Part shown: positions 22,786-30,802 of the stretch, one piece after another | Layout: the number at the start of each line of letters is the position of its first letter | Position numbering within the stretch: position 1 is the stretch's first letter | Program-made: the position numbers and the translations under genes | Notes under the pieces: generated by a model | Databases searched by the model: none | What the model was told of the DNA's origin: nothing | What the model saw: the letters and a program-made list of their open reading frames with translations, nothing else | Source of the DNA: Bifidobacterium breve | GTDB lineage: Bacteria; Actinomycetota; Actinomycetes; Nanopelagicales; Nanopelagicaceae | Assembly: GCA_945873335.1 (NCBI GenBank) | Contig: CAMCCH010000006.1 | Span: forward strand, 1 to 33,088 | Length of the DNA: 33,088 nucleotides | Direction: 5' to 3'

Positions 22786-23364
22786 GTGGATATCAACGAA
22801 TTCAATCGAATGATTGATTTAGTACGCACATTTACTCCACGATCTGAAATTATTTTGGAAGAAGTTCCCGCCCCTCAAAAACTTGCGACATATTCCTTCG
22901 CATTCTCAGCCGATGTCAGCAATGGCTTACTTGGCGATGCCGAAGATGAAGTTGCATCAGGGCGCTTTGTTTTATTGCACGAACCCGGTGGACAAGACAC
23001 ATGGGATGGTGAATATCGCTGCGTTACTTTTGTGCGAGCAGATGTTGATTCCATTATGCAAGAAGATCCGATGTTGCCAGAAAATGGCTGGAACTGGTTT
23101 CTAGAAGCGCTAGATACCGCTGGGTGTGAACTCACTGCGCCAAGTGGAACCGTGACACGTGTTGCAAGTTCTTCATTTGGAAAACTATCTCCGCGAAGTG
23201 ATGAAGCCGAGATTGAAATTCGTGCATCGTGGACACCAATAATTTCTTCTGCCAATGAAATCATGAAACATATAACTGGCTGGTGCAACTTGATCTCTGA
23301 AATCGCAGCGCTTCCTCCCATCCCTGAGGGTGTTTCTGCAATTACATCTGCTAAACGTCGATAA
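22786..23364 (+). CDS. DUF3000 protein
   Basis: 192 aa, soluble. Motifs such as LLHEPGGQDTWDGEYRCVTF, GWNWFLEALDTAG and ITGWCNLISEIAALPP with a basic end correspond to the DUF3000 family. As I recall, this family is found only in actinobacteria and is normally next to ribonuclease D, as here: the rnd ATG comes 2 nt after this stop. The function is unknown; the conserved link suggests an RNA-related role. Start is GTG with a leaderless-type -10. Confidence 0.88.
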   Translation: MDINEFNRMIDLVRTFTPRSEIILEEVPAPQKLATYSFAFSADVSNGLLGDAEDEVASGRFVLLHEPGGQDTWDGEYRCVTFVRADVDSIMQEDPMLPENGWNWFLEALDTAGCELTAPSGTVTRVASSSFGKLSPRSDEAEIEIRASWTPIISSANEIMKHITGWCNLISEIAALPPIPEGVSAITSAKRR

Positions 23365-23366
23365 GT

Positions 23367-24668
23367 ATGAGCGAAGAAGAAGTTACCTCTGTCCCCCTGC
23401 TCACTCCCAGTGCTGGTACTCCCGATGTCATTGATACCGAGAGTGCATTTGAAAAAGCGCTAGAACAATTAGCAAAAGGAAGTGGGCCTTTTGCAGTTGA
23501 TGCAGAGCGTGCATCGGGCTTTCGATATAGCTCTCGTGCATACCTGATCCAGATCAAGCGCGCAGGCGGTGGACTCCACCTCATTGATCCGATTCCATTT
23601 GGACCAGGACATAAGCTTTTTGCCCGACTCAATGAATTATTCAATACTGATGAAGTTATTTTGCATGCCAGTACCCAAGATTTGCCGTGTTTGCGCGAAC
23701 TCGGAATTCATCCTACGAAATTATTTGATACAGAACTAGGTGGTCGTATTGCTGGGTTACCTCGAGTTGGCCTTGGCCCGCTTTTAGAATCACAGATGGG
23801 CGTATCACTGGCTAAAGAACATAGCGCCGCAGATTGGTCTGTTCGCCCATTACCTGTTGCTTGGCTGACATATGCAGCCCTCGATGTTGAATTACTCGTT
23901 GAACTTAGAGACAAGATGTATGAACTTCTCAAATCTTCTGGAAAATTAGAGTGGGCGTTGCAAGAATTTGATTCGATACTTGCTGCTCCCCCATCACCTC
24001 CTCGCGTTGATCCTTGGCGACGCACATCAGGGATGCACAAAATAAAGCGTCGCGATCATCTAGCAACCATCAAGGAATTATGGATCACGCGAGATTCGAT
24101 TGCGCAAAGGGATGATATTGCCGCTGGAAAATTGCTCAACGATTACGCAATCGTTGAACTTGCAATGTCGATGCCAAAGAATAAAAAGGAATTCGAAAAG
24201 TCGCTACGTCCTCTAGGTTTGCGAGCGCGATGGTTGGAAAATATCGATACCTGGCTCAAAGTAATTTTAGAATCAGCGACCATCCCAGAAGATCAATGGC
24301 CACCGCTTCGTTCACATTCTGATAATTCAATGCCACCTGTAAAACTGTGGCGAGATCGCTTCCCTGATAAATACGCGCCTCTTACTCACGCGCGCGCTGC
24401 CATTGAATTGCGAGCCCAAGAACTCTCTATCCCCCTAGAGAATTTGATTACTCCCGATTACATCCGCCGCCTTTGTTGGGAACCACCACAAGGTGCTACC
24501 GAAACACTGAGTGAGGGTGCTGTGCGCGAAAAGCTAGCCGCCCTAGGGGCGCGCCAGTGGCAGATCGATATCGTCGGACCACTTATTGCTCTGGCCTTGC
24601 TCGAGAAAGAGGCCTTGCCCGAGCCGAAGGTGGAAGAAGAGGCTGTGAGTGAGGAGACTCAGGCGTAA
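23367..24668 (+). CDS. rnd: Ribonuclease D-like 3'-5' exonuclease with HRDC domain
   Basis: 433 aa. DEDDy exonuclease residues are D45 and E47 in FAVDAERAS, D105 in ASTQDLPCL, and Y169 with D173 in YAALDVELL. The HRDC-type helical region lies around 215-300 (RRDHLATIKELWITRDSIAQ onward), followed by an actinobacterial C-terminal extension to 433. It should trim the 3' ends of tRNA and other stable RNA precursors. No SD; the gap of 2 nt to DUF3000 indicates coupled translation. E. coli RNase D is shorter (about 375 aa), so the extra length is the tail. Confidence 0.9.
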   Translation: MSEEEVTSVPLLTPSAGTPDVIDTESAFEKALEQLAKGSGPFAVDAERASGFRYSSRAYLIQIKRAGGGLHLIDPIPFGPGHKLFARLNELFNTDEVILHASTQDLPCLRELGIHPTKLFDTELGGRIAGLPRVGLGPLLESQMGVSLAKEHSAADWSVRPLPVAWLTYAALDVELLVELRDKMYELLKSSGKLEWALQEFDSILAAPPSPPRVDPWRRTSGMHKIKRRDHLATIKELWITRDSIAQRDDIAAGKLLNDYAIVELAMSMPKNKKEFEKSLRPLGLRARWLENIDTWLKVILESATIPEDQWPPLRSHSDNSMPPVKLWRDRFPDKYAPLTHARAAIELRAQELSIPLENLITPDYIRRLCWEPPQGATETLSEGAVREKLAALGARQWQIDIVGPLIALALLEKEALPEPKVEEEAVSEETQA

Positions 24669-24692
24669 ATCCTGAATTACGCAACATAAGAG

Positions 24693-24721
24693 TTGCGTTA
24701 ATGGTTGGACTGCCTTAGGTT
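24693..24721 (+). promoter_or_regulatory. Promoter of the FTR1 gene (-35 TTGCGT, -10 TAGGTT)
   Basis: TTGCGT (24693-24698), 17-bp spacer, TAGGTT (24716-24721), then 6 nt to the ATG at 24728. This is a leaderless arrangement with good spacing. Confidence 0.6.
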
Positions 24722-24727
24722 TATCGA

Positions 24728-25543
24728 ATGCTCAGTACATTCATCATCGCCCTTCGCGAAGGGTTAGAGGCTGCTCTGATCGTCGGTATTTTGGCGGCGT
24801 ACATCATCAAAACTGATCGCCGTTCTCTGCTCAAGCCATTATGGATAGGCGTGAGCGCGGCATTGTTTGCGAGTGTGAGCCTTGGCACGATCCTTACATT
24901 CACTGCTGCTGAACTTTCAGATCGCGGAAATGAAATGTTTGCAGGAATCACTTCTTTTATTGCAGTAGGACTTGTTACATGGATGGTTTTTTGGATGAAG
25001 CGCACAGCGCGCGTTCTCAAGAGTGAACTTCATGGAAAAGTAGATACTGCCGTAGCAACAGGGCCTCTAACGCTAGCGGGCGTGGCTTTTTTCGCTGTTC
25101 TTCGCGAAGGCCTTGAAACATCACTCTTCGTTTATGCAAACTTTCGAACAGTCGATGGCAAAACGTCGGCAACTATTGGTCTGCTATTAGGTTTTGCAAT
25201 TGCAATTGCACTTGGTTGGGCAATCTTTAAGAGTGCAATCAGATTGAACCTCAGTAAATTCTTTACATATACAGGAATTGCATTAATCGTTGTTGCAGCC
25301 GGTGTTCTTTCCTACGGTATCCATGAGTTCCAAGAGCTCGGATGGCTTCCTGGCGTTGATGCCTTTGTATGGGATGTGACCTCATGGCTTCCTAAGGAGT
25401 CACTAGTGGCTGGTCTTCTCAGTGGCACTGTGGGCTTTGATACGACCACTTCATGGCTGCAATTGGCTATTTGGGCGATCTACCTAGGCGCAGTCTTGAT
25501 TCCATACCTTCGCCCCGCACGCTCAAAGGTGCTAGTTTCCTAA
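24728..25543 (+). CDS. FTR1-family iron permease
   Basis: 271 aa with about seven TM helices. Both iron-ligand motifs of the FTR1/EfeU family are present: REGLEAA at 10-16 and REGLETS at 126-132. These permeases take up Fe(III) delivered by a ferroxidase (Fet3 in yeast, EfeO/EfeB in bacteria). No efeO or efeB lies in this window, so the partner is elsewhere or absent. It has its own promoter and is followed by the beta-oxidation genes with a 61-nt gap. Confidence 0.9.
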   Translation: MLSTFIIALREGLEAALIVGILAAYIIKTDRRSLLKPLWIGVSAALFASVSLGTILTFTAAELSDRGNEMFAGITSFIAVGLVTWMVFWMKRTARVLKSELHGKVDTAVATGPLTLAGVAFFAVLREGLETSLFVYANFRTVDGKTSATIGLLLGFAIAIALGWAIFKSAIRLNLSKFFTYTGIALIVVAAGVLSYGIHEFQELGWLPGVDAFVWDVTSWLPKESLVAGLLSGTVGFDTTTSWLQLAIWAIYLGAVLIPYLRPARSKVLVS

Positions 25544-25588
25544 ATACCTACTGCTGAGTAACATTACCTATATCCCGTAAGGCGATCT

Positions 25589-25598
25589 TAGGTAAGGA
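25589..25598 (+). promoter_or_regulatory. -10-like TAGGTA and overlapping SD AAGGA before the thiolase gene
   Basis: TAGGTA (25589-25594) resembles other -10 boxes here but is 10 nt from the ATG, while AAGGA (25594-25598) is at SD distance (6 nt). Either a very short leader or an SD-led start from an upstream transcript is possible. Confidence 0.35.
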
Positions 25599-25604
25599 CT
25601 TTCA

Positions 25605-26795
25605 ATGTCACGCAGCGTTGTTTTAGTAGATGCAGTTAGAACTCCATTTGGAAAAGCGGGCAGCATGTATGCCGGTACTCGCGCAGATGATTTGATGGTG
25701 CGCGCTATTCGCGGACTCCTCGAGCGAAATCCAAAGCTAGATCCCAAGGCAATCGATGATGTTGCAATTGCTGCTGCAACACAAAGCGGTGATCAAGGAA
25801 TGAATATCGGTCGAAGTGTTGCACTCCTTGCAGGTCTTCCAAACTCTGTTCCGGGTTATTCAATTGATCGATGGTGCGCTGGCGCAATGACAGCTGTAAC
25901 AACTATTAGCGGCGCGATTGCACTAGGTGCATACGACATCGCAATTGCAGGTGGCGTTGAACATATGGGAAATCATCCAATGGGTGAAGGCATGGATCCC
26001 AACCCGCGCTACTTAGCAGAGAAAATTGTTGATCAAGATGCACTTGCTATGGGTGCAACTGCAGAACGTTTACATGATCGCTTCCCACAACTGACAAAAG
26101 AGCGCGCAGATCGCTATGCAATGAATTCACAACTCAAGACTGCGAAGGCATATGCCGATGGAAAGATTCAACGTGATTTGATTCCAACTGCTGCGCGAAG
26201 CGCCGAACTTGGTTGGGGCGTTGCAACTGCAGATGAGTCACCACGACCAACGACAACCATGGAAGGTCTTGCAGGTCTAAAGACTCCTTTTCGCCCAGCA
26301 GGTCGCGTTACACCTGGTAATTCATCAGGACTCAATGATGGTGCCACTGCTGCAATTTTGGCCGATGAAGATAAGGCCAAAGAGTTAGGGCTAACTATCA
26401 AAGCACGCCTTGTTACATTTGCATTTGCTGGAGTCGAGCCGGAAGTAATGGGTTATGGACCAGTTCCATCAACAATCAAAGCACTCGCAAAAGCAGGTCT
26501 AACAATTGCTGATATCGGAGCATTTGAAATCAACGAAGCATTTGCTGTTCAAGTAATTGCATTCCTAGATCACTTTGGAATTGCCGACGATGATGCGCGC
26601 GTAAATCCTTATGGTGGCGCAATTGCAGTTGGACATCCACTTGCATCCTCTGGCGTGCGCTTGATGCTCAATTTAGCGCGAACATTTGAAGAGCGCCCTG
26701 AGGTGCGTTATGGCATTACAACGATGTGTATTGGCCTTGGAATGGGTGGCACAGTTATTTGGGAAAATCCACACTTTGTCGGAGGTTCAAAATAA
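25605..26795 (+). CDS. fadA: Acetyl-CoA acyltransferase (thiolase)
   Basis: 396 aa, the normal thiolase length. The catalytic residues are visible: nucleophile C91 in RWCAGAM, H344 in GHPLASSG and C375 in MCIGLGMGG. It should cleave 3-ketoacyl-CoA to acetyl-CoA in beta-oxidation. Its stop overlaps the start of the FadB-type gene (TAATG at 26793-26797), so the two are an operon and probably form a fatty-acid-oxidation complex. An AAGGA SD lies 6 nt upstream of the ATG. Confidence 0.94.
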   Translation: MSRSVVLVDAVRTPFGKAGSMYAGTRADDLMVRAIRGLLERNPKLDPKAIDDVAIAAATQSGDQGMNIGRSVALLAGLPNSVPGYSIDRWCAGAMTAVTTISGAIALGAYDIAIAGGVEHMGNHPMGEGMDPNPRYLAEKIVDQDALAMGATAERLHDRFPQLTKERADRYAMNSQLKTAKAYADGKIQRDLIPTAARSAELGWGVATADESPRPTTTMEGLAGLKTPFRPAGRVTPGNSSGLNDGATAAILADEDKAKELGLTIKARLVTFAFAGVEPEVMGYGPVPSTIKALAKAGLTIADIGAFEINEAFAVQVIAFLDHFGIADDDARVNPYGGAIAVGHPLASSGVRLMLNLARTFEERPEVRYGITTMCIGLGMGGTVIWENPHFVGGSK

Positions 26796-28906
26796 TGACT
26801 ACCGTCAAAATTGAGATGCCAGAAGGTGCACCTGAGGAAGTTGTTACCAATGCACTTGTTCGAGATGTTGATCTTGGCTCATTTGGCCACAAAGGCACCT
26901 TGGCCCTTATTACTTTAGATAACGGGCTAGACCACACACGTCCCAATACTTTCGGTCCGCAATCACTCATGGCACTCGACGCAGCAATAACTGAGGCACT
27001 CTCACGCAAACCTGCAGCGATTGCAATTACTGGAAAGCCATTCATCTTTGCAGCAGGTGCTGATCTCTCAGCCCTTTCATTTATAACCAAGCGCGAACAA
27101 TCTCTGGCTATTGGAAAAATAGGTCACGATGTATTTCGTCGCCTCAATGAATGCGGCACACCAACATTTGCATTTATCAATGGACTCGCACTCGGTGGCG
27201 GTCTCGAAGTTGGATTGCATTGCAACTATCGCACTCTTGCAACGACTGCCTTTACAGGCCTTCCAGAAGTATTTCTAGGACTCGTTCCTGGATGGGGTGG
27301 CGCGACAATTCTGCCTAAGCTCATCGGTCCAGAGCGCGCGGTTCAAGTAATCATGCTCAACGCACTCAATAACAACACCATGATGAAGTCAAAAGATGCA
27401 CTTGCACTCGGTGTTGTCGATGCAGTCTATGAACCCTCAGACTTCTTGGAACGCTCTATCTCATTTGCAGCATCGGTTCTCAATGGTTCAAAGAAGATTG
27501 AGCGCACTGATTACTCCAATGATCCTGGTTGGGAAAAAGCGATTGCAACTGGTCGCGCTGCTGCTTTGAAAAAATATGGCGGAGCAGAAATAGCATCGCC
27601 TACTCGTGCACTCGAGCTCATTGCTGCGGCTCAAAAATGCACACTCGGCCAAGGCTTTGATGCAGAAGATCAAGTACTTGCTGATCTGACAATGAGTGAT
27701 CCGCTTCGCGCATCTTTATATGCATTCAATTTGATTCAAAAGAAGCGCAAGAAAGTTGAAGGCGCACCAAAGCCAGCCCTTGCTCGCAAAGTAACTCGCG
27801 TCGGCGTTGTTGGCGCAGGGCTCATGGCATCTCAATTAGCGCTATTACTTTTGCGTAATCTCAAGTGTCCAGTTGTTATGACAGATATTGATCAAGAGCG
27901 CGCCGAAAAAGGTGTTGCTTGGGTCAAGGCAGAGATTGCCAAACTAGTTGAGAAAAAGCGCATGCACCCAGAAGCTGCCGCGCGCCTAGTCGGACTCATA
28001 AGTGGCTCAGCTGATCAGAGCGTCTTTGCAGGTTGTGACTTTGTTATTGAGGCAATTTTTGAGGAACTCTCACTCAAGCAAGATCTCTTCAAGAAATTAG
28101 AGGCGATCGTCTCCCCTGAATGCGTCATCGCAACCAATACTTCTTCACTCTCTGTTGAGGCGATGAGTCAAGGTATGAGCAATCCTGAGCGCGTTATTGG
28201 CTTCCACTTCTTCAATCCTGTTGCAGTCATGCCGCTACTTGAAGTTGCGCGCACAAGTGCAACTGATGATGTGACAACTGCAACTGCTGTAGCCATTGGC
28301 AAAGAACTCAAGAAGACAATGGTGATCACAAAAGATGCACCAGGTTTTGTCGTCAATCGCTTGCTCACACGTTTCATGGGCGAAATCACCGATGCAATGG
28401 ATGAGGGCACAGCCCCGGATATTGCAGATGGTGCAATGCGCAGTATTGGTTTCCCAATGTCACCATTTGAATTACTTGGCCTCGTCGGTCCCGGTGTCGC
28501 ACTCCATGTTTCCGAGACTCTCAACAAAAATTTAGGACCACGTTATCGAATTTCGCCTTCGATGCAACGCATGGTCAAAGAAGGCGTTCGCACTTTCTAC
28601 ATCAAAAACGATGATGGAACTTTCGCGCCAAATCCTGCCGCACTTGCACTCGTAGAAAAAGGTGAGAAGGCCTCAACTGCAGAACAAGTTCGCTTGCGCG
28701 CGCTAACTGCAATTGCAGAAGAAGCACGCATGATGCTCGATGAAGGAGTTGTTTCAACACCTGCAGAAATTGATTTATGTATGTTGATGGGTGCCGGTTG
28801 GCCAATGCACTTGGGTGGAATCTTGCCGTACTTAGATCGCGAAGGAATTAGCGATTCTGTTTGTGGTCAACGTTTTCATGCTCCTGGAGTTGCATCCCTT
28901 CTCTAA
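26795..28906 (+). CDS. fadB: Fatty-acid oxidation multifunctional protein (enoyl-CoA hydratase / 3-hydroxyacyl-CoA dehydrogenase)
   Basis: 703 aa from the ATG at 26795, with SD GGAGG 9 nt upstream; an upstream frame extension from 26726 lies inside the thiolase gene and is not used. The N-terminal crotonase domain has [12 protein letters not shown] (oxyanion region), [11 protein letters not shown] and GLPEVFLG, supplying the two catalytic glutamates. The dehydrogenase domain begins at [14 protein letters not shown] and includes [23 protein letters not shown] (catalytic His) and [13 protein letters not shown]. It catalyses the hydratase and dehydrogenase steps of beta-oxidation. Its 3' end overlaps the convergent dxs gene by 59 bp. 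Confidence 0.94.
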   Translation: MTTVKIEMPEGAPEEVVTNALVRDVDLGSFGHKGTLALITLDNGLDHTRPNTFGPQSLMALDAAITEALSRKPAAIAITGKPFIFAAGADLSALSFITKREQSLAIGKIGHDVFRRLNECGTPTFAFINGLALGGGLEVGLHCNYRTLATTAFTGLPEVFLGLVPGWGGATILPKLIGPERAVQVIMLNALNNNTMMKSKDALALGVVDAVYEPSDFLERSISFAASVLNGSKKIERTDYSNDPGWEKAIATGRAAALKKYGGAEIASPTRALELIAAAQKCTLGQGFDAEDQVLADLTMSDPLRASLYAFNLIQKKRKKVEGAPKPALARKVTRVGVVGAGLMASQLALLLLRNLKCPVVMTDIDQERAEKGVAWVKAEIAKLVEKKRMHPEAAARLVGLISGSADQSVFAGCDFVIEAIFEELSLKQDLFKKLEAIVSPECVIATNTSSLSVEAMSQGMSNPERVIGFHFFNPVAVMPLLEVARTSATDDVTTATAVAIGKELKKTMVITKDAPGFVVNRLLTRFMGEITDAMDEGTAPDIADGAMRSIGFPMSPFELLGLVGPGVALHVSETLNKNLGPRYRISPSMQRMVKEGVRTFYIKNDDGTFAPNPAALALVEKGEKASTAEQVRLRALTAIAEEARMMLDEGVVSTPAEIDLCMLMGAGWPMHLGGILPYLDREGISDSVCGQRFHAPGVASLL

Positions 28907-30767
28907 GAGAGCTGCTCCATTCCACAACGCTGCGTGTGATGTTCTGGGCGGTAATTCCTAAATCGTTCAAAACTTCTGCGCGCTTTGAATGTTCGATAAA
29001 TTCAAGTGGCACGCCAATAGAATGAATTGGAACTAACAATCCTGCATCTCTAAACATTTCAGAGATCGTGCTTGCAATTCCACCATGGCGAATTCCATCT
29101 TCTAGCACAACAACACTCTTGTATCGCTGAGCCATGGTAATAAGTGATACCGGTAGCGGCTTTACCCAGCGTGGATCAATAACAGTTACGCCAACACCTT
29201 CGCGATATGCCTGTGAGGCAGCCTCTACTGCAACGTGAGCGAGTGCGCCAACGCTGACCAACAAAACATCTGCACTCTCTCCACGATACAAAACATCAAT
29301 TCCATCACGACGTTCAAATGCTGGAATATCTTCAATGACGCCACCTTTAGGGAAGCGAACGAGTGATGGTGCATCACTTATTGCTACTGCCTCATTGAGT
29401 GTCTCCTTCAATCGTGCGCCATCGCGAGGGGCAGCAACATGAAGAGTTGGAATAATTCCAGTAAGGGCTAAGTCCCACATTCCATTGTGCGATGGTCCAT
29501 CATCACCAGTTATTCCTGAGCGATCCAGGACAAAGGTAACTCCTGCTTTATGCAGTGCAACATCGAGGAGTACCTGATCAAATGCACGATTCAAAAATGT
29601 TGAATAGAGGGCGACCACTGGGTGCAGACCGGCAAATGCCATTCCTGCAGCACTAGTTACGGCGTGCTGTTCTGCAATACCAACATCGATGGTGCGCTCT
29701 GGGAATTGCTTTTGGAAAGCATCAAGGCCGGTAGGTCCAAGCATCGCTGCAGTAATTGCAACAATATCTTCGCGCTCATGACCAATACGAACTAATTCAT
29801 CTGAGAATACTCGAGTCCAACTAGTACCACTTTTTGCAATTGGCTCTCCTGTTTCAGGATCAACAATGCCAACAGCATGGAACTTCTCTGCCTCATCTTC
29901 AACTGCAGGTTGGTAGCCACGTCCCTTTTCAGTGATGGCGTGGACCAATACTGGTTCACCAAACTCTTTTGCCTTAGTGAGCGCTTTTTCCATGGCTGCA
30001 ATATCGTGACCATCAATAGGGCCCATGTATTTCAAACCAAGATCTTCGAACATTCCTTGCGGAGCGACAATATCTTTGATTCCCTTTTTCATTCCATGCA
30101 GAGTTTCATAAATCGGCGTACCAACGACTGGAGTCTTGCTCAGAACTTCTTTACCCCAATCAAGGAAGCGCTCATAGCCTTGAGTGACGCGAAGTGTTGA
30201 AAGATATGTAGCAACGCCGCCAATAGTTGGTGAATATGAGCGTTCATTATCGTTGACGATAATTACTAAGTTACGGCTCTCTTGTGAAGCAATATTGTTG
30301 AGCGCCTCCCATGACATTCCGCCAGTAAGTGCGCCATCTCCAACAACGACTACTACGTGGCGATCATCTTGGTGTGTGAGTGAGAATCCTCTAGAAATTC
30401 CATCTCCCCATGAGAGCGCAGTGGATGCATGGGAGTTTTCAATAACATCGTGCTCGCTCTCGGCGCGGTTTGGATAGCCTGCAATTCCTCCGCGTTGGCG
30501 CAACATATCGAATCGATCTGCGCGACCAGTAAGAATTTTGTGAACATAACTTTGATGTCCAGTATCAAAGAGAACAACATCTTTAGGTGATTCAAAGACA
30601 CGATGGATGGCGATAGTGAGTTCAACTACGCCTAAGTTTGGGCCTAAGTGGCCTCCAGTTTTAGAAACTTTTTCAACTAAGAAGCCTCGAATTTCTGCAC
30701 AGAGTGCGTCGAGTTGATCATGGGTCAGCGCATCCAAATCGCGCGGTGACTTTATCGACTCAATCAT
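28848..30767 (-). CDS. dxs: 1-deoxy-D-xylulose-5-phosphate synthase
   Basis: 639 aa, full length. The thiamine-diphosphate motif [16 protein letters not shown] starts at 143; H40, H71 and H113 lie in the conserved KTGGHLG, DTGHQSY and NSHAST contexts. The second domain has [10 protein letters not shown] (catalytic Glu) and [15 protein letters not shown]. It condenses pyruvate with glyceraldehyde 3-phosphate, the first step of the MEP isoprenoid pathway. The minus-strand -10 TAGAAT 7 nt upstream supports leaderless initiation. acnA lies 35 nt upstream on the same strand. The last ~20 codons overlap fadB. Confidence 0.97.
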   Translation of the reverse strand: MIESIKSPRDLDALTHDQLDALCAEIRGFLVEKVSKTGGHLGPNLGVVELTIAIHRVFESPKDVVLFDTGHQSYVHKILTGRADRFDMLRQRGGIAGYPNRAESEHDVIENSHASTALSWGDGISRGFSLTHQDDRHVVVVVGDGALTGGMSWEALNNIASQESRNLVIIVNDNERSYSPTIGGVATYLSTLRVTQGYERFLDWGKEVLSKTPVVGTPIYETLHGMKKGIKDIVAPQGMFEDLGLKYMGPIDGHDIAAMEKALTKAKEFGEPVLVHAITEKGRGYQPAVEDEAEKFHAVGIVDPETGEPIAKSGTSWTRVFSDELVRIGHEREDIVAITAAMLGPTGLDAFQKQFPERTIDVGIAEQHAVTSAAGMAFAGLHPVVALYSTFLNRAFDQVLLDVALHKAGVTFVLDRSGITGDDGPSHNGMWDLALTGIIPTLHVAAPRDGARLKETLNEAVAISDAPSLVRFPKGGVIEDIPAFERRDGIDVLYRGESADVLLVSVGALAHVAVEAASQAYREGVGVTVIDPRWVKPLPVSLITMAQRYKSVVVLEDGIRHGGIASTISEMFRDAGLLVPIHSIGVPLEFIEHSKRAEVLNDLGITAQNITRSVVEWSSSLREGMQLQEHENVDHKQNR

Positions 30768-30774
30768 GAGCGCA

Positions 30775-30780
30775 ATTCTA
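30775..30780 (-). promoter_or_regulatory. -10 box of dxs, leaderless
   Basis: Minus-strand TAGAAT lies 7 nt before the ATG at 30765-30767, in the short gap behind acnA. dxs can therefore be transcribed independently of acnA. Confidence 0.6.
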
Positions 30781-30802
30781 GTTTGCCGCCCTCACTTTTG
30801 CA

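Noticed and set aside
26726-26794. Upstream extension of the FadB-type protein
   Set aside because: It lies within the thiolase gene in another frame; the GGAGG-led ATG at 26795 with the TAATG overlap is the clear start.
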